Shown piece by piece: positions 22,841-29,456 of a DNA stretch of 64,000 bases. Made by a program: the position numbers and the translations under genes. The stretch comes from Rhizobium sp. C4. GTDB taxonomy: Bacteria; Pseudomonadota; Alphaproteobacteria; Rhizobiales; Rhizobiaceae. The notes below the pieces were generated by a model. It did not search any database. It was not told the origin of the DNA and saw only the letters and a list, made by a program, of their open reading frames with translations. Numbering within the stretch: the first letter of the stretch is position 1; each line of letters begins with the position of its first letter. Location: assembly GCF_021026315.1 (NCBI RefSeq), contig NZ_JAJNCX010000002.1, forward strand, positions 62,001 to 126,000. Reading direction: 5' to 3'.

Positions 22841-25498
22841 ATGCCCACTGAAACCCGCACCACTTGCCCCTATTGCGGCGTCGGCTGCGGCGTGATTGCC
22901 CGTGTCGGGGATGACGGCAAGGTCAGCGTCAAGGGCGACCCGGACCATCCGGCGAATTTCGGCCGGCTCTGTTCCAAAGGCTCGGCGCTGGCCGAAACGC
23001 TCGATCTCGAAGGCCGCGTGCTTTACCCGCAGGTCGATGGCGCCCGCGCCAGCTGGGACGACGCGCTTGATCTCGTCGCGCAACGTTTCAGCCAAACGAT
23101 TGCCGCGCATGGACCGGATTCGGTTGCCTTCTATGTCTCCGGGCAATTGCTGACGGAAGATTATTATGTCGCCAACAAGCTGATGAAGGGCTTCATCGGC
23201 TCGGCCAATATCGACACGAATTCGCGCCTCTGCATGGCCTCCTCGGTCGCCGGCCACCGCCGCGCCTTCGGGGCGGATACGGTTCCGGGCTGCTACGAGG
23301 ATCTGGACGAGGCCGAGCTTGTCGTTCTCACCGGCTCAAACATGGCCTGGTGCCACCCAGTCCTCTACCAGCGGATTGTCGCCGCCAAGGCGGCCCGCCC
23401 GGCAATGAAGATCGTGGTGATCGATCCGCGCCGCACCGCCACTTGCGACATTGCCGATCTGCATTTGCCCGTCCGCGCCGATGGCGATGTGGCGCTGTTT
23501 ACCGGCCTCTTCCACCATCTGGCCGATACCGGCCGGGTCGACGAGGACTTTGTCGGCGCGCACACATCGGGTTTCAGCGAGGCGCTGATGGCAGCAGCCC
23601 GGCTGAATATGGCCGATCTGTCCGAGGCGACCGGCCTTACCGGCATGGCGCTGCGCCAGTTCTTCCGGCTCTTTGGCGAAACGGAAAAGGTCGTCACCTG
23701 CTACAGCCAGGGCGTCAACCAGTCGGCGGTCGGCACGGACAAGGTGAATGCCATTCTCAACTGCCATCTCGCCACCGGCCGCATCGGCCGGCCGGGGATG
23801 GGGCCGTTTTCGCTGACGGGCCAGCCGAACGCCATGGGCGGGCGCGAGGTGGGTGGGCTGGCCAACATGCTCGCCGCCCATATGGAGATCGGCAGCGCGG
23901 CGGATTGCGACACCGTGCAACGTTTCTGGAACGCGCCCGTCATCGCACGCGCACCCGGCCTCAAGGCCGTCGAGATGTTCGAGGCGGTGGCGGATGGGCG
24001 GATCAAGGCGATCTGGATCATGTCGACCAACCCTGTCGTCTCCATGCCGGATGCCGATGCGGTGCGGGCAGCGCTGAAAGCCTGTCCCTTTGTCGTCGTG
24101 TCCGACATCCAGGCGGAGACGGACACCGCGCGGCTTGCCCATGTGCTCCTGCCCGCGACCGGCTGGGGCGAGAAATCCGGCACCGTCACCAATTCCGAAC
24201 GTCGCATCTCGCGACAGCGTCCGTTCCTCTCGGCCCCCGGCGCGGCGCGGCCGGACTGGTGGCAGATGGCGGAGGTCGGCAAGCGCATGGGCTTCGCATC
24301 CGCCTTCGATTTCGCCTCGCCTGCGGCGATCTTTGCCGAACATGCCGCGCTCTCCGCCTTCGAGAATGAGGGCAAACGCGATTTCGATATCGGCCACCAT
24401 GCCGGGATCGACGAGGCCGGCTATGAAGGGCTCATCCCGTTTCAATGGCCGCAGCCGACGGGCGCGTCTCCACGGAAGCGCTTCTTCGCCGACGGACGCT
24501 TCTATCACACGGACGGCAAGGCGCGTTTTGTGCCGGTGACGCCGCCGGCCCCTGCCGCACGGGATGCGGAGTTCCCCTTCACGCTGAACACCGGCCGCGT
24601 GCGCGACCATTGGCACACGATGACGCGCACGGGCAAAAGCGCGCGCCTTTCCGCCCATATGGCCGAACCGTCTTGCGAGATGAACCCACTGGACGCACAG
24701 GCGCTTGGCATTGCCGATGCAGACCTCGTGAGGGTCGCTGCTCCTTCGGGACGCGCGGTCATCGTCCGCGCACTCTTGACGGACAGGCAGGCGCAGGGCG
24801 CGGTCTTCGTTCCGATGCACTGGACGGGCGAGACGGCCGCCGCCGCGCGGGTCGATACGCTCGTGCCCGGCCGTGTCGATCCGATTTCCGGCCAGCCGGC
24901 GCTGAAACTGGCTGCCGTTTCGGTTGCCCGGTATGCGGCATCGGCTCATGGGTTTCTCGTTTCATCGTCCATGCCTTCGTCGCTGCCCTTCGATTACTGG
25001 GCCATTGCCAGGGCGGATGGCGGCTATCGTCTGGAACTTGCGGGCGATGTGCCTGGGCAGGGGTGGGAGGCCTGGCTGCGGGAAAGTCTGGCACTTGCCG
25101 GCGGGGTGGAGATTTCCGGCTATGCCGATGCCGAAAGCGGCGATCATCGCCTGCTTGTCTTCGAGGGAGACCGGCTTGTAGCGGCACTTTTCATCGCGCG
25201 TGGCCCGGTCGCGGTCTCGCGGCAATGGGCCGTCGAGCAATTGACGGTCAGCCACACAGACCCTTCGTCCCGCTTCATGCTGATCGCCGGGCGTCCGGCA
25301 CCCGGCCGGCCGGACAAGGGCGCCATCGTCTGCTCCTGCTTCTCGGTCGGCATCAACGAGATTGCCTGCGCCGTGCGCGGGGGCTGCTGGTCGGTCGAAA
25401 AGATCGGCGAAAGCCTGAATGCAGGCACCAATTGCGGCTCCTGCCGCCCCGAAATCAGGAGGATCATCGATGCGACGCAAGTCCTTGCCGCCGAGTGA
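22841..25498 (+). CDS. nasA: Assimilatory nitrate reductase, catalytic subunit
   Basis: An 885-residue molybdopterin (bis-MGD) enzyme reducing nitrate to nitrite in the cytoplasm. The N-terminal [4Fe-4S] site is CPYCGVGCGV with GRLCSKG (residues about 8-50). The Mo-cofactor domains follow, with NTDSRLC-type segment NIDTNSRLCMASSVAG, GSNMAWCHP, STNPVVSMPDAD and the dinucleotide-binding domain near 585-700 (FTLNTGRVRDHWHTMTRTGKS). The C-terminus adds a BFD-like [2Fe-2S] domain (CSCFSV near 832, CGSCRPE), as in NasA/NarB types that take electrons from a partner. The ATG at 22841 is right because upstream in-frame codons lie in the repeats. No separate NasC-type reductase is in the window. Confidence 0.96.
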   Translation: MPTETRTTCPYCGVGCGVIARVGDDGKVSVKGDPDHPANFGRLCSKGSALAETLDLEGRVLYPQVDGARASWDDALDLVAQRFSQTIAAHGPDSVAFYVSGQLLTEDYYVANKLMKGFIGSANIDTNSRLCMASSVAGHRRAFGADTVPGCYEDLDEAELVVLTGSNMAWCHPVLYQRIVAAKAARPAMKIVVIDPRRTATCDIADLHLPVRADGDVALFTGLFHHLADTGRVDEDFVGAHTSGFSEALMAAARLNMADLSEATGLTGMALRQFFRLFGETEKVVTCYSQGVNQSAVGTDKVNAILNCHLATGRIGRPGMGPFSLTGQPNAMGGREVGGLANMLAAHMEIGSAADCDTVQRFWNAPVIARAPGLKAVEMFEAVADGRIKAIWIMSTNPVVSMPDADAVRAALKACPFVVVSDIQAETDTARLAHVLLPATGWGEKSGTVTNSERRISRQRPFLSAPGAARPDWWQMAEVGKRMGFASAFDFASPAAIFAEHAALSAFENEGKRDFDIGHHAGIDEAGYEGLIPFQWPQPTGASPRKRFFADGRFYHTDGKARFVPVTPPAPAARDAEFPFTLNTGRVRDHWHTMTRTGKSARLSAHMAEPSCEMNPLDAQALGIADADLVRVAAPSGRAVIVRALLTDRQAQGAVFVPMHWTGETAAAARVDTLVPGRVDPISGQPALKLAAVSVARYAASAHGFLVSSSMPSSLPFDYWAIARADGGYRLELAGDVPGQGWEAWLRESLALAGGVEISGYADAESGDHRLLVFEGDRLVAALFIARGPVAVSRQWAVEQLTVSHTDPSSRFMLIAGRPAPGRPDKGAIVCSCFSVGINEIACAVRGGCWSVEKIGESLNAGTNCGSCRPEIRRIIDATQVLAAE

Positions 25499-25583
25499 CG
25501 GCAGGGAGCGCATCACGCGGCTCGCCTAGCTGCCGGTCTTCTGGCCGCTGACGACAGGCCGCCTTGCCGAGTTGCCGTGGGGC

Positions 25584-26150
25584 CTATGACGATCGTGGCA
25601 TGGCTTGGGGAATGTCGGACATTCTGCCGCCGGCGTCGAGATCGACGGCGTGCTGCCAGATCGTGCGCGCTCGTTGAAGCGGAGTGTCGCGAAGCTTGAT
25701 CGTCTTTCCCATGAGGTCGGTCACTGACAGGTCCCAATCGCCTTCGCTCAGGTCGCGCCATTCGACATTCAGATGAATGGCGGAATGTTCGAACAGGTAG
25801 CGCAGCGCGCGTGAGGGCTGGGTAACGCCGAATTCGAGATCATCGGGCGAAATGGCCGCCTGTTTGGGAAAAGGGCCGGTCTGTCCGGTTCTCGCCCAGG
25901 CGACGATTTCGCTCAGCAGCCTTGCCTGATAGCCCACCGAGGCAATCAGCCTTCGCCTGGAAAACCCGAGGATCCTGCTCGGCGCGTCCAGCGCCTCATC
26001 CGGCAGATTGTTGAGGAGGCGGGCAAAATAGGCGGTGCCGCGACGCGCCCAGTCGAGTTCGCGAGAGGGCGCGCCGGGCGCATCGTAACGCGCGCCCAGA
26101 CCCTGACGCGCGCGCAGGGCTGCGCGCGCTTCGTTAAGCGCGGTGCTCAT
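25584..26150 (-). CDS. Maleylpyruvate isomerase-like (DinB fold) protein, metal ligands altered
   Basis: A 188-residue protein of the mycothiol-dependent maleylpyruvate isomerase/DinB superfamily. Segments YQARLLSEIVAWARTGQTGP and RARTIWQHAVDLDAGG match that family. Its ATG (26150) overlaps the gentisate dioxygenase stop (ATGA), so it is the last gene of the gentisate operon. Aligned by eye to the Corynebacterium enzyme, the first zinc His appears to be Ser (LIASVGYQ) and the Glu four residues before the last His appears to be Thr (RTIWQH); only one ligand remains. Rhizobia lack mycothiol, and a GST-type isomerase is present in the same operon. The protein may therefore be a non-catalytic or repurposed relative. 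Confidence 0.75.
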   Translation of the reverse strand: MSTALNEARAALRARQGLGARYDAPGAPSRELDWARRGTAYFARLLNNLPDEALDAPSRILGFSRRRLIASVGYQARLLSEIVAWARTGQTGPFPKQAAISPDDLEFGVTQPSRALRYLFEHSAIHLNVEWRDLSEGDWDLSVTDLMGKTIKLRDTPLQRARTIWQHAVDLDAGGRMSDIPQAMPRSS

Positions 26151-27250
26151 CGCTCCGGCTCCGCAACATGGGTGCGCATGAAGTTCAGCCGCTCCATGAT
26201 CGGCGCATCGGAGAAGCGGAAGAGATCGAGCTGGGTCTCGGCCTGGAACGACCACGAGATCCAGGACGGGATGACGAACATATCGCCGACATCGAGCGTC
26301 TGCGTGACGCCGTCGATGACGACTGCGCCCTTGCCCTGAAACACCTGAAACACATTCGATCCCACTTCGCGCCGCACCGGCGTTTCGGTGCCTTCGCGCA
26401 GGCGATGGAACTCGCAGCGGATCGTCGGCATGACATCGCCGCCGGTCGTCGGGTTGACATAGCGGATTGCCGCATGCCCCTGTTCGACGGTTGCCGGCTG
26501 GCCTTCCTCTTCGAGCAGCAATTGTTCGGTCAGCGCCCGGTCAGTATGTTCCCAGCGATAGGCGCCGATCGGCGAATTGACGGTGTCGCGCAGACCCGAG
26601 AGCGGGCGCAGGCCCGGATGGCACCAGAGCCGTTCGCCGCGCGAGAATTTCGGCGTCGAATAATCCGTCACCCGGTCCGAGCCGAATTCGAAGAAGCCGA
26701 CATCCATCTGCTGGCAGAAGGGAATGTCGAGCCCGTCGATCCAGGCCATCGGGTGGTCGGTGTCGTTATGGTGGCCATGGAAATGCCAGCCGGGGGTGAG
26801 CAGAAGATCACCGCGGCTCATGCGAACCGGATCGCCATTGACGACAGTCCACACGCCTTCGCCTTCGATGACGAAGCGGAACGCGTTTTGCGAATGGCGG
26901 TGTTCGGGCGCCGTCTCGCGCGGTCCCAGATACTGGATCGCGGCCCAGAGCGTCGGGGTGATATAGGCATTGCCGCCGAGGCCGGGATTGGCAAGGCCGA
27001 GTGCACGGCGCTCGCCGCCACGGCCGACGGGAACGAGTTCGCCCGCCTTCTGCGCCAGCGGCAGAAGATCGGCCCAGCGCCACAGATGCGGCACGGCCTT
27101 CGGCATCGGATGACGTGGCATCAGGTTGCCCACCTGCGTCCAGAGCGGCATCAGCTGCTGTTCTTCGAAGGCCTGGTAAAGGGCGCGCAGTTCCGGCGTG
27201 TCGTCGGGCATCATCGCATTGGCATGGGCTTTTTTGGCCTGATCGAGCAT
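26147..27250 (-). CDS. gtdA: Gentisate 1,2-dioxygenase
   Basis: A 367-residue bicupin Fe(II) enzyme cleaving gentisate to maleylpyruvate. The ATG at 27250 has an AAGGAGG site 9 bases upstream. The N-terminal cupin holds the iron ligands (APEHRHSQNAFRFVIEG, His about 117 and 119; GWHFHGHHND, His about 156-160). A second, degenerate cupin lies at about 265-345 (NVFQVFQGKGAVVIDG, GDMFVIPSW). Length fits GDO enzymes (about 340-380). It overlaps the DinB-type gene and follows the GST-type isomerase gene after 31 bases. Confidence 0.95.
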   Translation of the reverse strand: MLDQAKKAHANAMMPDDTPELRALYQAFEEQQLMPLWTQVGNLMPRHPMPKAVPHLWRWADLLPLAQKAGELVPVGRGGERRALGLANPGLGGNAYITPTLWAAIQYLGPRETAPEHRHSQNAFRFVIEGEGVWTVVNGDPVRMSRGDLLLTPGWHFHGHHNDTDHPMAWIDGLDIPFCQQMDVGFFEFGSDRVTDYSTPKFSRGERLWCHPGLRPLSGLRDTVNSPIGAYRWEHTDRALTEQLLLEEEGQPATVEQGHAAIRYVNPTTGGDVMPTIRCEFHRLREGTETPVRREVGSNVFQVFQGKGAVVIDGVTQTLDVGDMFVIPSWISWSFQAETQLDLFRFSDAPIMERLNFMRTHVAEPER

Positions 27251-27281
27251 AACGAATTCCTCCTTGTTGACGGCCTCGGTC

Positions 27282-27929
27282 TCACGCCGCATCGGGCTGG
27301 TTGGGCGGGGCGGCCTTGTTGAATGCGGGGATTGCGTCGAGGCGCTTGAAGATGCGGTCGATCTCCGGCCAGGTGTCGGTTGCGATATCGAAGCGGCGAT
27401 TGTTCCAGACCTGTGCATAGAGGCAGAGATCGGCCATGGTCGGCGTGTCGCCATGGCAGAATGCGCCGGTGCGGGGATTGGCGGCAAGTTCCGCCTGCAA
27501 GGCGTCGAAGGTGAGCCCGACCCAATGGGTGAACCACTCCTTTTGTGCGGCCTCGTCCGCGCCGAAACGCTCGCCGAGATAGCCAAGCACCCGCAGATTG
27601 TTGAGCGGATGGACTTCGCAGGCGATCATCAGGGACAGCGCGCGAACGCGTGCCCGCCCATCCGCATCAGCCGGCAGGAGAGGGGGCTCGGGATGCGTCT
27701 CCTCCAGCCACTCGATGATCGAAAGCGACTGCGTCAGATAAGACCCGTCCTCGCGCTCCAGAACCGGTACGAGACCGGCCGGGTTCATGGCGAGGTAATC
27801 CGGCTGGCGGGTATCGCCCCGGCGCAGCACATAGGGAATGTAGTCGTAATCCAGACCCTTCAGGTTCAGCGCCGCGCGCACGCGCACCGAGGTTGAAGAG
27901 CGGAAGAAATTGTGAAGCTTCAGCGTCAT
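27282..27929 (-). CDS. nagL: Maleylpyruvate isomerase, zeta-class GST type
   Basis: A 215-residue glutathione transferase-like protein. The zeta-class motif SSTSVRVRAALNLKGL (about 11-26) binds glutathione. NPAGLVPVLEREDG and LTQSLSIIEWLEE complete the thioredoxin-like half, and the alpha-helical domain has the usual GDTPTMADLCLYAQ. In gentisate clusters this enzyme converts maleylpyruvate to fumarylpyruvate with glutathione; the closely related maleylacetoacetate isomerase is the alternative, made unlikely by the neighbours. Its ATG overlaps the stop of the hydrolase gene (ATGA). Confidence 0.92.
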   Translation of the reverse strand: MTLKLHNFFRSSTSVRVRAALNLKGLDYDYIPYVLRRGDTRQPDYLAMNPAGLVPVLEREDGSYLTQSLSIIEWLEETHPEPPLLPADADGRARVRALSLMIACEVHPLNNLRVLGYLGERFGADEAAQKEWFTHWVGLTFDALQAELAANPRTGAFCHGDTPTMADLCLYAQVWNNRRFDIATDTWPEIDRIFKRLDAIPAFNKAAPPNQPDAA

Positions 27930-28621
27930 GCGCGCGGCCCTATCCTCGTTTCGATGGCGCCGAGCCCTTCGATCGACACGACGCAGACATCGCCGGGAAC
28001 GAGAGGTCCGACGCCGGCCGGCGTGCCGGTCATGATGAGATCGCCGGGGGCGAGCGCAATCGAATGCGACAGGAAGGAAATCACGTCCGGCACCGACCAG
28101 ATGAGTTCCGCAAGATCGGCATCCTGCTTGACCGTCCCGTTGACGGTGAGCCGGATCGAACCCTTGTCCGGATGGCCGACATCGGTCACCGCATGGATCG
28201 GGCCGATGATGGCGGAGCGGTCGAAGGCCTTGCCGAAATCCCACGGCCGACCCTGATCGCGGGCGGTGAGCTGCAGGTCGCGGCGCGTGAGGTCATTGCC
28301 AACGGCATAGCCCCAGACGTGATCAAGCGCCTGGTCAAGCGCGATGTCGCGTCCGCCCTTGCCGATGGCAACGACCAGTTCGGCCTCGTAATGGAAATTC
28401 TCCGTCTGCGGCGGATAGGCGACCGTCTCGCCGCTGTCGACCACGGCATCGGCGGGCTTCGAGAAGAAGAACGGCGGTTCGCGATCCGGATCCTTGCCCA
28501 TCTCGCGGGCATGGGCCGCATAGTTGCGCCCCACGCAGAAAATGCGCCGGACAGGGAAGCGCGCGTCGCCACCGGAAACGGCAACCGTGGGCGTTGCGGG
28601 AGCGGGAAATACGAGCGTCAT
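27926..28621 (-). CDS. nagK: Fumarylpyruvate hydrolase (FAH family)
   Basis: A 231-residue fumarylacetoacetate-hydrolase-fold enzyme, expected to split fumarylpyruvate into fumarate and pyruvate. Typical motifs are IFCVGRNYAAHAREMG, FFFSKPADAVV, the metal-binding ENFHYEAELVVAIG, and GYAVGNDLTRRDLQ, followed by MTGTPAGVGPL near the C-terminus. The ATG at 28621 follows AAGGAAC; an in-frame ATG at 28639 would add six residues. It is translationally coupled to the isomerase gene. Confidence 0.93.
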   Translation of the reverse strand: MTLVFPAPATPTVAVSGGDARFPVRRIFCVGRNYAAHAREMGKDPDREPPFFFSKPADAVVDSGETVAYPPQTENFHYEAELVVAIGKGGRDIALDQALDHVWGYAVGNDLTRRDLQLTARDQGRPWDFGKAFDRSAIIGPIHAVTDVGHPDKGSIRLTVNGTVKQDADLAELIWSVPDVISFLSHSIALAPGDLIMTGTPAGVGPLVPGDVCVVSIEGLGAIETRIGPRA

Positions 28622-28699
28622 GACAAGTTCCTTCTGCATGTCCGGCGTTCCGCCTCGCCGTGCGGAACGCGCATTTTGTGAAAAGGTCGAGGTGGGAGG

Positions 28700-29425
28700 T
28701 CAGTCCCTGCCGGCTTCCATGATCTTCTGGGCCGTGAGCGCCGGGGCGGTGACGAATGTCGAGTGGCTGCCGGGCATCGACACCAGCCGGTAAAGCCCCA
28801 GCTTTTCGGAAAGGCGCGGATGGAAGGGCAGCGATTGCGGCAGCGACGTATCCTCGGTGCAATGCAGGAAGGACTTGCCGATCTGCATTTCCGCCGGGTT
28901 CTTCGACAGCGCTATGCGGTCGTTCATCGTGTTGAACGGTTGCGGGTTCAACGAGTCGAAAAGCGCCTTTGCATCCGCCTCGCTGCCATCGTTGAAGAAG
29001 GCTTCGCGCAGGATCGGAAGTGGGAACAGGACCTCGCCCGTGTCGCCGGCCAGCGCCGGGAACAGCGCCTGATAATGCGGCGGGCACATGTCCATCAGGC
29101 TCTCGCCATTGTTGGGAACGAAGGCGCAGTAATAGATCAGGCGACGGACGCGGCCGGGTGCCAGCCGGTCTGCGGCACCGGTGATCGGAAGGCCGCCCCA
29201 GCTGTGGCCGAGCAGGATGGCGTCATGGATATTGTTCTCGTCGAAATAGTCGACGAGCGAGTTGATTGCATCCTCAAGGGTCGTCGTCTTCCTGCTGTCG
29301 CCGGGACGGTTGCCCTTCAGGGTCGGCAGGAACACGGTGTGTTCGGCGGCGCGAAGATGCTTGGCGCATTCTTCGAAATGTTGCCCCTCATGACAGGCGC
29401 CGTGAACCAGTACGTAAGTTGCCAT
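28700..29425 (-). CDS. Alpha/beta hydrolase, candidate gentisyl-CoA thioesterase or salicylate esterase
   Basis: A 241-residue hydrolase with an AGGAGGAG site before the ATG at 29425. The nucleophile elbow is GHSWGG (Ser about 76). The oxyanion segment is VHGACHEG near the N-terminus and the catalytic His is in PGSHSTFVTAP. This pattern resembles plant methyl-salicylate esterases and hydroxynitrile lyases. It lies directly downstream of the ligase-monooxygenase fusion. Two roles fit the context: hydrolysing the aryl-CoA product (gentisyl-CoA) to gentisate, or releasing salicylate from an ester such as methyl salicylate. Sequence does not separate them. Confidence 0.8.
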   Translation of the reverse strand: MATYVLVHGACHEGQHFEECAKHLRAAEHTVFLPTLKGNRPGDSRKTTTLEDAINSLVDYFDENNIHDAILLGHSWGGLPITGAADRLAPGRVRRLIYYCAFVPNNGESLMDMCPPHYQALFPALAGDTGEVLFPLPILREAFFNDGSEADAKALFDSLNPQPFNTMNDRIALSKNPAEMQIGKSFLHCTEDTSLPQSLPFHPRLSEKLGLYRLVSMPGSHSTFVTAPALTAQKIMEAGRD

Positions 29426-29456
29426 AAAACTCTCCTCCTGTTTATGACGTTGAAAT

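Noticed and set aside
23336-24949. Open frame of 537 codons antisense to nasA
   Set aside because: nasA is certain by its molybdopterin and iron-sulphur motifs. The antisense frame is Arg/His-rich shadow sequence with no ribosome site or motif.
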